A stretch of DNA of 64,000 nucleotides from Pontibacter pamirensis (lineage in GTDB: Bacteria; Bacteroidota; Bacteroidia; Cytophagales; Hymenobacteraceae). The position numbers and the translations under genes are program-made. Shown piece after piece: positions 9,206 to 17,905 of the stretch (position 1 is the stretch's first letter; each line of letters starts with the position of its first letter). The notes under the pieces were generated by a model that was not told the DNA's origin, did not search any database, and saw only the letters and a list, made by a program, of their open reading frames with translations. The stretch lies in assembly GCF_010015475.1 (NCBI RefSeq), contig NZ_SSNI01000006.1, positions 124,001 to 188,000 on the forward strand, given 5' to 3'.

Positions 9206-10306
9206 TTATTTATCAAAAGAGTAACCGAGGGAAACAATGACAGAAGAGGTATTTGCACCGCCTATGGCATTGCTCTCGCTGTTGTTGACACGGGAAAGAG
9301 CAAGGTCCAGGAGAAGGCCTCCGGTTTTCACGCCTATCCCGAAGTTGGGCTGCAGGCGTTTAGTGGTGCCCCCGTCAAAATTTGTTGTTTCCTGGTAGTT
9401 GTTGATACCCCCTCTTACAAAAACTGAGTTAGCATAAGCCAGCTCAAGACCCATATGCGGATCCATTGACACGACATCTGACTTCAGGAGCACATTGCGC
9501 TTTCCGTCGAAGGTGAAATCAAGATCTGCTGCGATAAGAGCCGAGAATTTATCATTGAACTGAAACGAGCGGCCAACACCTAGCACTACTCTCGGCAGGG
9601 TTAGCTCAGCAGTGCTTTGTGGAAGGTCGTTACCAGTTTGCTGGTATGCCTCCTCCAGTTCTTCAGTATTGTGCGTCCAGGCGGTAAAGGTGGTGGTAAT
9701 GTCTTTTGCCATCAGGCCAAACTGCCAGTTGTCGCGTTGCAGCTGCGCGCCCACATCCACTCCAAAGCCATAGGCATTGGCAAAGGCGCCTACATTCCGG
9801 TATATGATTTTTGCGTTGGCACCCAGCATCAACCCCTCTACCAGGTTACTGCGGCGGGCATAGGACAAAAGCATGGCATAATCGGCGACTGAGAAAAACC
9901 GGATGCTGTCGTACTGAATGTAGCCGTACTCGTTCTGTAGCCGGCGGGTATCTGCGATATCATCCACGGCCAGTCGGATAACGGATACAGCAAGGGCGCT
10001 GTTTGTGTCGAGGGGCATGGCGAAGCTGGCGAAATCATTCTTGGCAATGCCTGCAAAAAGCTCTGAGTGCATCAGGCTCACATTATACCTGTTCTGGAGG
10101 CGCAGCAAACCGGCCGGATTCCAATATCCCGCGTTGGCATCGTTGGCAACAGCTGCCTGCACGTTGCCCATGCCGAGCGCACGCCCTCCTACCCCTATGT
10201 TAAGGAACTCATTGCTGTATTTGGGAGCGGACACTTGTGCTGTGGCAGCTGAACATGCTATAAAAAACAGAGCAGCCATGAAACAGCGAAGGGTGAATCT
10301 GATCAT
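9206..10306 (-). CDS. porV: PorV/PorQ-family outer-membrane beta-barrel protein
   Basis: About 366 residues from the ATG at 10306, which puts a clean signal peptide (MIRFTLRCFMAALFFIAC to AATAQ) at the N-terminus; an upstream in-frame ATG at 10360 gives a poor signal. The mature start EFLNIGVGGRALGMGNVQAAVANDAN and the segment GYWNPAGLLRLQ are hallmark PorV/PorQ sequences, and the rest is a FadL/OmpP1-like 14-stranded barrel ending in an aromatic-rich strand. PorV shuttles T9SS cargo from the translocon to PorU; the downstream PorU-like gene supports that role. PorQ-like function cannot be excluded. Confidence 0.8.
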   Translation of the reverse strand: MIRFTLRCFMAALFFIACSAATAQVSAPKYSNEFLNIGVGGRALGMGNVQAAVANDANAGYWNPAGLLRLQNRYNVSLMHSELFAGIAKNDFASFAMPLDTNSALAVSVIRLAVDDIADTRRLQNEYGYIQYDSIRFFSVADYAMLLSYARRSNLVEGLMLGANAKIIYRNVGAFANAYGFGVDVGAQLQRDNWQFGLMAKDITTTFTAWTHNTEELEEAYQQTGNDLPQSTAELTLPRVVLGVGRSFQFNDKFSALIAADLDFTFDGKRNVLLKSDVVSMDPHMGLELAYANSVFVRGGINNYQETTNFDGGTTKRLQPNFGIGVKTGGLLLDLALSRVNNSESNAIGGANTSSVIVSLGYSFDK

Positions 10307-10528
10307 GTATAAGGGTATAGTTAGCTCAAAAGCAAAAATATTACTGCATTCTTTCAACAATGTTTCCTACCAATACTGGCCTCAGGAATTCCCTCAGCAA
10401 CACAGCCTAAGCCTTTTTAGTTGTTTCCGACGCAATTTAATTTTAATCAAAAATACTGAATATTCAAGATAAACCGAGAACCGGATAACTAATAAAAAAA
10501 ACTTCCGTAATTATTTTTATACAGTACC

Positions 10529-10559
10529 TTGCGTTACATAGTACCTTTCATTATCTTTA
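10529..10559 (+). promoter_or_regulatory. Bacteroidetes-type promoter for padR-pspC
   Basis: TTG at 10529-10531, a 20-bp spacer and TATCTTTA at 10552-10559 match the Bacteroidetes sigma(ABfr) consensus TTTG-N19/20-TAnnTTTG. It lies 25 bp before the padR start. Confidence 0.65.
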
Positions 10560-10583
10560 CTTCAACATTATAGCAATATCATC

Positions 10584-10928
10584 ATGAAAGTAGAAAACAC
10601 ACAAGTGCAGATGAGGAAGGGAATTCTGGAGTTCTGCATCCTGGAGATAATCTCTCGTGGTGAAGTATATGCGTCCGATATGTTGGAAGAGCTGACAGCG
10701 GCCAGAATGATCGTTGTGGAGGGCACACTCTACCCTTTGCTCACCCGCCTCAAGAACGCATCGCTTCTCGACTACAACTGGGTAGAGTCAACTTCAGGGC
10801 CGCCCCGCAAATACTACACCCTTACTGAAACAGGACGTAACTTTCTGGAACAGCTCCGGCTAACCTGGACAGACTTAGTTGCCTCCACAGATTACATTAT
10901 CCAAAACAAGAAAGCTCAGCAACTATGA
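10584..10928 (+). CDS. PadR-family transcriptional regulator
   Basis: 114 residues, a stand-alone PadR winged helix. The core EGTLYPLLTRLKNASLLDYNW followed by GPPRKYYTLTETGRNFL is the wing and recognition-helix signature. PadR proteins are usually repressors that sense small molecules or envelope stress. Its stop overlaps the start of the PspC gene (ATGA, 10925-10928), so the two are translationally coupled and it probably regulates this operon. Confidence 0.9.
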   Translation: MKVENTQVQMRKGILEFCILEIISRGEVYASDMLEELTAARMIVVEGTLYPLLTRLKNASLLDYNWVESTSGPPRKYYTLTETGRNFLEQLRLTWTDLVASTDYIIQNKKAQQL

Positions 10929-13459
10929 AAAAGAATATAAGCATCAACTTGCAAGGCATCATCTTCCATATAGAAGAGGATGGTTATGAGCAGCTCAGCA
11001 GATACCTTGCCTCCATCAGAACGTACTTTTCTAACTATGAGGGACATGAGGAAATTGTTGCCGACATTGAGGCGCGCATTGCCGAGATTTTCTCCGCGCG
11101 GCTTTCTCCGGGCAAACAGGTAATCTCTCAGGAAGATGTGGAGTACCTAATCGGGCGCATGGGCAGTGTGACAGATTTTGAGGTGCTGGACCCAATAGAG
11201 GAAGGAATCCCACAGCCACAGCAAGACCTGACTGTCTACGAAGGAGCATACGATGGATCATATGAAGGAGCCACCGGAACGCATAGCGCTTCCGGCGCCT
11301 ACACAGCAGGTCCCAAAAAGCTTTTCAGGGATGTTAACCGCAAAGTTATTGCAGGGGTGTCTGCTGGTTTAGCCAATTACCTGAACGCAGACCCGCTCTG
11401 GGTGAGGCTGTTCTTTGTGCTACTGGTTTTACTTGGTATTGTATCAGCGGGCATATCAGCCGCAACGGGTATAATCCTGTATGTGGTGCTTTGGATTGCC
11501 ATGCCGGAAAACGACCAACTGCCGGAGACAACGGCTAGAAAGCTGTTCCGCGATCCTGAAGACAAGAAACTGGCGGGTGTAGCCAGTGGTATTGCCAAAT
11601 ATTTCGGTATTGATACAGCTGTGGTCCGCGTTCTGTTCATTGCACTTATCTTTGCAGGCGGCTTTGGTATTATTGCCTATATCGTGCTTTGGGTTGCCAT
11701 GCCCGAAGCCGTCACCCTGTCCGAGCGCCTGCAGATGCAGGGTGACCCCGTAACGCTGGCGGGTATAGAGAAAACGCTGAAGGACAACCTGAACATGAAG
11801 GACAGCAACGGCGAGGAAAGCCAGCTGGCTAAAGTCATCCTGATGCCTTTCCGCCTTATCTCCCAGCTTTTTAACTGGCTCGGAAAGGCCCTCGGCCCTA
11901 TCTTCGCCTTCCTGATCACGCTCATCCGCATAGGTGCCGGTATTATACTGCTGGTAGTGTCCATCGGCCTGACCATCGCCCTCTTCTCCACGTTTTTTGT
12001 TTCTCTTGGTTTAGTAGATGACCCCCAATTAATTTTTCCTGGTGATTTTCCGGCCTCCGTGTTTCTCGGGGGCTTTCCCAGGCTCGGACTGGTGGCAGGC
12101 TTTTTTGTAGGCTTAATTCCGCTTCTGCTGTTGATTATACTGAGCGTGAGCCTTCTGGTGAAACGTACTTTTCTACGCCCTTTTGTAGGCTGGTCTTTGT
12201 TTGCAGTGTGGCTCGTGAGTCTTTTCACTATGATTGCAACTATCGCGATGCATAGCACCAACTTCCGCCGTACTGGCGAGGTGATTACCTCTAAAACCAT
12301 TCCTGTAGCAAATTTCGGCACCCTTACGCTGGACGCATATGACACAAACACAAACTATGATAAAGTCTACATCGATGTACGTGCTCACAACAGCGAAAAT
12401 GTCGAGATTATACAGCGCGCCGAGGCAAAAGGCAGAACAGAAGAGGAGGCGAAGCAGAATGCCAGCATGATCACATACCGCGTAGTGCAGCAGGACTCAG
12501 TGCTCCGCTTCGATAACAGATATGAGTTTAAAGAAAAAGCTGCCTACCGCGACCAGGAACTAAGTGTTACGGTCATGCTTCCGCAAAACAAGCCCCTGCG
12601 CCTTACCCGCGCATTTACGCACCTATTGCCCAGCGCCACCTTCGCCCAAAGTTACAGCGTGGACAAGATTGTGCGCAACACCTGGCAGGCAAGCGGCGAC
12701 CAACTGGAGTGCCTTACCTGTGCCGCTGACACCTTGGATACAGAAGAGTTCAGCACTGATAATAGCACCAACACAGGTTTTACGACTAGTATAAGTGGAA
12801 GCGTACTGCTGGATGAGGACGAATACAGCAGCAATGCAAGAACCTTTGACTTTGACGATTTTAGTGAGGTAACTGTGAGCGGCCCTTACCATGTGCAAAT
12901 TCAGCAGGGCAGCAACTATAGCATCCGGGTGCGGGGCGAGGACAAAGAACTCAGGTTATTGTCAATTGAAAAGAGTGGCCAGGAGCTGCGCATCCGCTAT
13001 GCTGAGGAGAACTTTAATCTTTTCGATGACCGTAACCCAGTGCTGATACAAATTGTAGCACCGGATTATAGGAACATCGACCTGAGTGGAGCCATCAAAG
13101 CAGATATTGGCCGAATTAGTTCTGACGACCTCCAGATGAACTTTGCAGGAGCTATAAGGTCTACCGCTGATGTGAATGTGCGCAACCTGAAAGTAGATAT
13201 TGCCGGTGCTTCCATCAGCAAGTTTACAGGCCGCGCCGAAAGCTTTGAGTTGGATGCTACGGGAGCCGGTGTTGTGGATGCGGAGGGACTTCAGGCAGCC
13301 TCAGTGGATGCTGACGTAACAGGTGCCAGTGCGGCACAGGTATATGCCACCAACAGGCTCCGCGCCCAAGCATCCGGCGCCAGCCGGATCACCTACAAAG
13401 GCAACCCCACCGACACCACCATCGACAGCAACGGCCCAAGCAGCGTGAAGCGCCACTAG
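10925..13459 (+). CDS. PspC-domain and GIN/DUF2807-domain envelope protein
   Basis: 844 residues. After an N-terminal region of about 130 residues come two PspC domains in tandem (KLFRDVNRKVIAGVSAGLANYL near 140 and KLFRDPEDKKLAGVASGIAKYF near 205), each with a membrane segment. Four further hydrophobic segments lie between about 310 and 450, and a C-terminal right-handed beta-helix of the DUF2807 (head GIN) type fills about 640-840, with repeating SGAIKAD, AGAIRST, AGASISK and TGASAAQ turns. PspC domains are linked to the phage-shock membrane stress response. PadR plus PspC plus GIN is a recurrent Bacteroidota arrangement; its exact role is unknown. Confidence 0.88.
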   Translation: MKKNISINLQGIIFHIEEDGYEQLSRYLASIRTYFSNYEGHEEIVADIEARIAEIFSARLSPGKQVISQEDVEYLIGRMGSVTDFEVLDPIEEGIPQPQQDLTVYEGAYDGSYEGATGTHSASGAYTAGPKKLFRDVNRKVIAGVSAGLANYLNADPLWVRLFFVLLVLLGIVSAGISAATGIILYVVLWIAMPENDQLPETTARKLFRDPEDKKLAGVASGIAKYFGIDTAVVRVLFIALIFAGGFGIIAYIVLWVAMPEAVTLSERLQMQGDPVTLAGIEKTLKDNLNMKDSNGEESQLAKVILMPFRLISQLFNWLGKALGPIFAFLITLIRIGAGIILLVVSIGLTIALFSTFFVSLGLVDDPQLIFPGDFPASVFLGGFPRLGLVAGFFVGLIPLLLLIILSVSLLVKRTFLRPFVGWSLFAVWLVSLFTMIATIAMHSTNFRRTGEVITSKTIPVANFGTLTLDAYDTNTNYDKVYIDVRAHNSENVEIIQRAEAKGRTEEEAKQNASMITYRVVQQDSVLRFDNRYEFKEKAAYRDQELSVTVMLPQNKPLRLTRAFTHLLPSATFAQSYSVDKIVRNTWQASGDQLECLTCAADTLDTEEFSTDNSTNTGFTTSISGSVLLDEDEYSSNARTFDFDDFSEVTVSGPYHVQIQQGSNYSIRVRGEDKELRLLSIEKSGQELRIRYAEENFNLFDDRNPVLIQIVAPDYRNIDLSGAIKADIGRISSDDLQMNFAGAIRSTADVNVRNLKVDIAGASISKFTGRAESFELDATGAGVVDAEGLQAASVDADVTGASAAQVYATNRLRAQASGASRITYKGNPTDTTIDSNGPSSVKRH

Positions 13460-13492
13460 GAAAGCAAACCGGCCTTTAAACTATGAGAAACA

Positions 13493-13516
13493 GCGGGTTG
13501 AGGTGCCTCAACCCGC
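13493..13516 (+). terminator. hairpin after the PspC gene
   Basis: Perfect 10-bp stem (13493-13502 with 13507-13516) and 4-nt loop, 34 bp after the PspC stop. No good T run follows, so it may act as a 3' end stabiliser and not as an efficient terminator. Confidence 0.5.
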
Positions 13517-13549
13517 CCTATTAACCTGCCACTAGTACAATCTAAAACT

Positions 13550-13815
13550 ATGTTAAAAAATAAGCCTTTCCTTCTGTTAACTGCCTTTACTGCGGTCTTA
13601 GCCATTTCTCCTGAAGCCATGGCCCAGAATAGAAACGCTACAGCCTGCGACGGGAAATTAGTCTCCTATCTGAACTGGAAAGAAACCCCGGCAATGCAGC
13701 ACCTCACTACCAGGTAAAAAATCTGCAACTGAAAGAGTACTTGAAACTGGACATAAAATACTCTTTGAAAGATACAGGCAAGAAGTATAAGGTAGAACCA
13801 TATAATAAAGCATGA
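13550..13815 (+). pseudogene. frameshifted small secreted-protein gene
   Basis: An ATG at 13550 opens a 55-codon frame with a convincing signal peptide (MLKNKPFLLLTAFTAVLA, then SPEAMAQ) that stops at 13717. From about 13650 the +2 frame is open and protein-like (LERNPGNAAPHYQVKNLQL) and runs to a stop at 13813-13815. The joined length of 266 bp is not a multiple of three, so a single-base loss or equivalent separates the two halves. It could be a genuine pseudogene, an internal deletion remnant or a sequencing error. I do not recognise the family. The rest of 13460-13844 holds only the hairpin at 13493. Confidence 0.55.
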
Positions 13816-13844
13816 TATTTGCGTTATCATAAAAGTAAATAAGT

Positions 13845-15275
13845 TTAGTTGTTGTTTGATGAGTGCCCTTGGCGAAGTCCCCTCTCCTTCCCTTTTTCTA
13901 ACAGGAAGGCGAAGGCTTCGTCAAACTCATTTCTTACCTTCCCTTCCAGAATCGCCTCTGTCAGCACCTCCTTCAACTCTCCTACCGTTTTGGATGGCTT
14001 CAGCCCGAAAGTTTCCATTATTACTTCCCCTGTAATTACTGGCTGGAAGTTGCGCAGTTTATCGCTTTCCTCTACCTCCACCAGCCGCTTCTCCACCTTA
14101 TCGAAATTCTGCAGGTAGCGCTTTACTTTGTTGTCGTTCTTTGAGGTGATATCGGCACGGCACAGCGCCATGAGCGCCTCCACATCATCACCAGCTTCAA
14201 AGAGCAGACGGCGTATGGCAGAATCCGTAACGGTTTCTTTTACCAGGGCAATAGGCCGCAGGTGCAGTTTCACCAACTTCTGCACAAACTTCATATGCTC
14301 GTTCAGGGGCAGTTTCAGGTCTTTGAAGAGCTTGGGCACCATACGGGCACCTCGGTCTTCATGGCCGTGAAAGGTCCAGCCTACTTTGGGTGAATAGCGT
14401 TTGGTGTCGGGTTTGGCGATGTCATGCATAATAGCTGCCCAGCGCAGCCACAGGTCGTCCGACACCTCCGCCACATTATCGAGCACCTGAAGGGTATGAT
14501 AGAAGTTGTCTTTGTGTGAGTTGCCGTTGATAGTTTCTACGCCCTGCAGCTCCGTCATCTTCGGAAAGATGATTTCCAGTAGCCCAGACACAAACAGAAG
14601 CTTGAAACCATAAGAGGGCGTAGGCGACAGAATAATTTTGTTCAGTTCGTCCGTAATACGCTCCTGCGATACAATTTTGATGCGCTCTTTATTATCCGAG
14701 ATGGCATCAAAGGTATCGGGATCAATATCAAAGCCAAGTTGGGAAGCGAAACGGATGGCACGCATCATACGCAGCGGATCATCTGAAAAAGTAATACCCG
14801 GCTCCAATGGCGTCCGGATAACCTTGCGCTTCATGTCCTTTATACCATCAAATTCATCTATCAGCTCACCATAATTCTGTTTATTCAGGCTGATGCCAAG
14901 TGCATTTATGGTAAAGTCGCGGCGTTTCAGGTCATCATCCAGCGTACCCTGCTCCACCTCCGGCTTGCGGGAATGCTCCCTATAAGATTCCTTTCGGGCC
15001 CCAACAAACTCTACCTCCCATTCATCCGCACGCAGCATGGCTGTCCCGAAGTTTTTGAAGATAGATACTTTGGGTTTATGTGGCAGTTTCTGCGCTACCA
15101 TGGCAGCCAGGGCAATACCATCACCTACACACACAATATCTATATCCTTAGACGGCCGCTTCAGCACCAGGTCGCGTACAAAGCCTCCGATTACGTAAGC
15201 ATCGGTGCTCAGCTCAGCGGCCGCATCGGCTACAACATTAAAAATCGGGTGATTCGGTAGTTCTGCTTTATCCAT
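13845..15275 (-). CDS. cca: CCA tRNA nucleotidyltransferase with HD domain
   Basis: 476 residues. The N-terminal nucleotidyltransferase domain has VIGGFVRDLVLKRPSKDIDIVCVG with the two metal-binding Asp of DID, then RRDFTINALG and DDPLRMMRAIRFASQLGF, the class II CCA-enzyme/poly(A) polymerase signature. A central HD domain follows (HTLQVLDNVAEV and MHDIAKPDTKRY, near residues 260-300). The enzyme adds or repairs the 3' CCA of tRNAs; the HD domain gives phosphohydrolase activity in relatives. A terminator-like hairpin of the upstream gene ends 15 bp before the start codon. Confidence 0.93.
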   Translation of the reverse strand: MDKAELPNHPIFNVVADAAAELSTDAYVIGGFVRDLVLKRPSKDIDIVCVGDGIALAAMVAQKLPHKPKVSIFKNFGTAMLRADEWEVEFVGARKESYREHSRKPEVEQGTLDDDLKRRDFTINALGISLNKQNYGELIDEFDGIKDMKRKVIRTPLEPGITFSDDPLRMMRAIRFASQLGFDIDPDTFDAISDNKERIKIVSQERITDELNKIILSPTPSYGFKLLFVSGLLEIIFPKMTELQGVETINGNSHKDNFYHTLQVLDNVAEVSDDLWLRWAAIMHDIAKPDTKRYSPKVGWTFHGHEDRGARMVPKLFKDLKLPLNEHMKFVQKLVKLHLRPIALVKETVTDSAIRRLLFEAGDDVEALMALCRADITSKNDNKVKRYLQNFDKVEKRLVEVEESDKLRNFQPVITGEVIMETFGLKPSKTVGELKEVLTEAILEGKVRNEFDEAFAFLLEKGKERGLRQGHSSNNN

Positions 15276-15290
15276 TTCTAAAAATCAAAA

Positions 15291-15320
15291 ACCTCAGGCA
15301 ACGGTGGCGCGGCCTGAGGT
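15291..15320 (-). terminator. terminator between tsaC-like gene and cca
   Basis: 9-bp stem (15291-15299 with 15312-15320); read on the minus strand it is followed by TTTTTGATTTTTA. It ends transcription from the tsaC-like gene but sits directly upstream of the cca start codon at 15275. Confidence 0.7.
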
Positions 15321-15343
15321 GCAAAATTAAGGATTACCCTGTT

Positions 15344-15356
15344 AATTACGAATTAC
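15344..15356. repeat. AATTACGAATTAC intergenic motif, copy 1
   Basis: This 13-mer occurs again at 17833-17845 between iscS and iscU. Both copies lie in A/T-rich intergenic DNA, suggesting a small dispersed repeat. Confidence 0.4.
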
Positions 15357-15405
15357 GTGTTTCGAATTGCCAATGCCACCTTTCTATCAGGAGGGGTATT
15401 CGTAT

Positions 15406-15978
15406 TTAATCACGCAGTACTTTCTGGCTACCGTCCGGGTTGATTTTCACGATGCGCGATGGCTTTGATTCCATAGGCTCCTCCTGCCGCCAGTGCACTA
15501 TTAAATCCACGCGTTTCTTTATTTCTTCGGAAACATCCGCAAAGGTCTTGGGTGCAGGCTCTCCGCTTATGTTGGCGGAGGTAGAAACAAGAGGCCGGCC
15601 AATCTGCCTTAACAGGCGATGGCAGAACTCGTCTTTCACTATTCGGATGGCTACGGTGCCGTCATCGGCCAGCACTTCTTCGGGTAAATTCTGGGGATTC
15701 GAAAAAACATAGGTGGTAGGCCGCTCCTGCTCCTGAACGAATTGCTGAAAATCAGCAGGCAGCGACGCTATATAGCGCAGCAGCATCTGCTGGTCGGCCA
15801 CCAACAGGATCATCGCTTTGGAAGCATCGCGCTCTTTTATTTTAACGACTTTCTTTACGGCAGTTCCATTCTCTGCATCACAACCGATTCCCCACACAGT
15901 ATCCGTGGGATAAAGTATTACGTTCCCCACCAGCAGTTCGTCTTCTGCTGCCTGTACGGCTTTTATTAACTGGCTCAT
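15406..15978 (-). CDS. tsaC: L-threonylcarbamoyladenylate synthase (TsaC/Sua5 YrdC-domain)
   Basis: 190 residues, a single YrdC domain without the extra Sua5 C-terminal domain. Motifs are YPTDTVWGIGCDAEN, KERDASKAMILLV, PTTYVFSNP and VSTSANISGEPAP. It makes threonylcarbamoyl-AMP from threonine, bicarbonate and ATP for the t6A37 modification of ANN-decoding tRNAs. It lies between two other tRNA- and metabolism-related genes on the same strand; the gap to the upstream epimerase gene holds a repeat-like A/T-rich stretch. Confidence 0.93.
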   Translation of the reverse strand: MSQLIKAVQAAEDELLVGNVILYPTDTVWGIGCDAENGTAVKKVVKIKERDASKAMILLVADQQMLLRYIASLPADFQQFVQEQERPTTYVFSNPQNLPEEVLADDGTVAIRIVKDEFCHRLLRQIGRPLVSTSANISGEPAPKTFADVSEEIKKRVDLIVHWRQEEPMESKPSRIVKINPDGSQKVLRD

Positions 15979-15984
15979 TTTTTC

Positions 15985-16079
15985 TAATTGTTGAATTGTT
16001 AAATGGCTAAATTGTTAATTGGTTGTATGGCTGTGGCTTTCCCTTAGTCAACAATGTAACCATGCAGCCATTCAGCAAT
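15985..16079. repeat. A/T-rich intergenic repeat-like stretch
   Basis: The gap between the epimerase and tsaC genes is made of near-repeats of AATTGTT and ATGGCT, with an inverted pair ATGGCTG (about 16026) and CAGCCAT (about 16063). Stretches of this kind recur between Bacteroidota genes; no coding potential is seen. Confidence 0.35.
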
Positions 16080-16481
16080 TTACTTTATCTCCTGCGTTAG
16101 TTCTATCAGCACACCGTTGGCGCTCTTGGGGTGCACAAAACACACCAGTTTGTTATCAGCTCCTTTTTTCGGTGTTTCGTTTAACAGGGTAAACCCCTCC
16201 TGCTTCAGGCGCTCCATTTCATTTAGTATATCGTCTACCTCGAAAGCGATATGGTGGATGCCTTCTCCACGCTTTTGAATGAACTTTGTAATGGCACTGT
16301 CCTCTGTCGTTCCTTCCAGTAGTTCTATCTTCGTATCGCCAACTTTAAAGAAGGAAGTATTCACATTTTCAGATGAAACAAATTCAGTCTTATAGGGTTC
16401 TACTCCCAAAAGTTTAAAGTACAAAGCATTTGCCTCGCTAAAATCCTTCACAGCTATCCCTATGTGTTCTACGTTGCGCAT
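16080..16481 (-). CDS. mce: methylmalonyl-CoA epimerase
   Basis: 133 residues, a single VOC-fold domain. Metal ligands fit the pattern: VEHIGIAVKDF at the N-terminus, GIHHIAFEVDDI near residue 78 and GVLIELTQ at the C-terminus. The enzyme interconverts (2S)- and (2R)-methylmalonyl-CoA in the propionyl-CoA/succinyl-CoA route. The mutase genes are not in this window. It is transcribed away from iscS. Confidence 0.92.
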   Translation of the reverse strand: MRNVEHIGIAVKDFSEANALYFKLLGVEPYKTEFVSSENVNTSFFKVGDTKIELLEGTTEDSAITKFIQKRGEGIHHIAFEVDDILNEMERLKQEGFTLLNETPKKGADNKLVCFVHPKSANGVLIELTQEIK

Positions 16482-16518
16482 TTTGAATATGTAATTAGTC
16501 TAAGTAAGCTTTTTTTAG

Positions 16519-16526
16519 TAATTTTG
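16519..16526 (+). promoter_or_regulatory. -7 element for the isc operon
   Basis: TAATTTTG matches the Bacteroidetes -7 consensus TAnnTTTG exactly. It lies 71 bp before iscS; no clear TTTG is found 19-20 bp upstream. Confidence 0.5.
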
Positions 16527-16597
16527 CATGGAAATCAAAACTAATAATTTCTTTCAACTGTTTATAAAACAGACAATAAATAGAAAAAAACAGTGCT

Positions 16598-17812
16598 ATG
16601 CTAACACTACCTATATACCTGGATAACAATGCCACTACACCGCTAGACCCGCGTGTACTGGAAGCGATGTTGCCTTACATGACAAACATGTTCGGAAACG
16701 CTGCTTCCCGTAACCATGCGTTTGGCTGGCAGGCGGAAGAGGCTGTTGACTATGCCCGCGAGCAAATCGCTGCGCTCATCAACTGTTCTCCAAAAGAAAT
16801 AATTTTTACTTCTGGTGCTACAGAGTCTGATAACCTGGCCATCAAAGGCGTTTACGAAATGTACGCCTCTAAAGGCAATCACGTTATTTCTGTTACGACA
16901 GAACACAAAGCCGTACTGGACACTTGCAAGCACATCGAGAAAATTGGCGGTAAAGTAACTTACCTGCAGGTAAACTCAGAAGGTCTTATTGACCTGAAAG
17001 AACTGGAGGAGGCTATTACTGACAAAACTATCCTTATCTCTATCATGTATGCCAACAACGAAGTTGGTGTGATACAATCAGTCCGTGAAATTTCTGCTAT
17101 TGCCAAGAAGCACGGCATCCTGTTCTTTACAGATGCTACGCAGGCAGTAGGTAAAATTCCGGTTGACGTAGAGGCTGACGGTATTGACCTGATGGCTTTC
17201 TCTGCTCACAAAATGTACGGCCCGAAAGGCGTTGGTGCTTTGTACGTGCGTCGTAAGAACCCACGTGTAAAAGTAACTGCTCAGATGGATGGCGGCGGCC
17301 ACGAGCGCGGCATGCGTTCCGGTACGCTGAATGTGCCTGGAATTGTAGGCCTTGGTAAAGCTGCCGAAATAGCAAAGCAGGACATGGAATCCGATACGGC
17401 CCGTATTTCTGCCATGCGCGACCGCTTGGAAAAAGAGCTGACTACCATTGAAGAATCTTATGTAAATGGTTCCCGCGAGCATCGTCTGCCACACGTATCG
17501 AACATCTCTTTCAAATATGTAGAAGGTGAAGGTTTGATGATGGGTGTGAAAGACCTGGCGGTATCTTCCGGATCTGCCTGTACTTCAGCCTCATTGGAGC
17601 CTTCTTACGTACTAAAAGCACTAGGCTTGAGCGATGACCTTGCACATTCTTCCCTGCGTTTCGGCCTGAGCCGCTTCACAAAGGACGAGGAAATTGACTA
17701 TGCCATTGGTCACGTGAAAGAAGCCGTTTCTAAGCTTCGTGAACTATCCCCGCTATGGGAGATGTTTAAAGAAGGTATAGACCTTGACTCAATTGAGTGG
17801 GCAGAACACTAA
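16598..17812 (+). CDS. iscS: cysteine desulfurase IscS
   Basis: 404 residues, PLP-dependent class V aminotransferase fold that takes sulfur from cysteine for Fe-S clusters and tRNA thiolation. It begins [21 protein letters not shown]. The PLP lysine is in [10 protein letters not shown] (about K204) and the persulfide cysteine in [10 protein letters not shown] (about C328), within the long flexible loop of IscS-type enzymes. The upstream DNA carries a TAATTTTG -7 element. iscU follows after a 93-bp gap that contains a 20-bp hairpin. Confidence 0.96.
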   Translation: MLTLPIYLDNNATTPLDPRVLEAMLPYMTNMFGNAASRNHAFGWQAEEAVDYAREQIAALINCSPKEIIFTSGATESDNLAIKGVYEMYASKGNHVISVTTEHKAVLDTCKHIEKIGGKVTYLQVNSEGLIDLKELEEAITDKTILISIMYANNEVGVIQSVREISAIAKKHGILFFTDATQAVGKIPVDVEADGIDLMAFSAHKMYGPKGVGALYVRRKNPRVKVTAQMDGGGHERGMRSGTLNVPGIVGLGKAAEIAKQDMESDTARISAMRDRLEKELTTIEESYVNGSREHRLPHVSNISFKYVEGEGLMMGVKDLAVSSGSACTSASLEPSYVLKALGLSDDLAHSSLRFGLSRFTKDEEIDYAIGHVKEAVSKLRELSPLWEMFKEGIDLDSIEWAEH

Positions 17813-17822
17813 GAAATAAATG

Positions 17823-17870
17823 ATGAATCAGAAATTACGAATTACAAATTGTTCGTAGTTTCTGATTCAT
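17823..17870 (+). repeat. 20-bp hairpin between iscS and iscU
   Basis: Bases 17823-17842 pair with 17851-17870 (18 Watson-Crick pairs and two G-U) around an 8-nt loop. It includes the second copy of AATTACGAATTAC (17833-17845), and TAATTCGTAATT follows at about 17883. It could tune iscS versus iscU mRNA levels or be a dispersed repeat. Confidence 0.6.
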
Positions 17871-17905
17871 AATTCATAATTTTTAATTCGTAATTAAATA
17901 AAGCT

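Noticed and set aside
10005-10472. 155-codon plus-strand frame opposite the PorV-like gene
   Set aside because: Antisense shadow of a convincing coding gene and rich in Cys, Arg and Ser.
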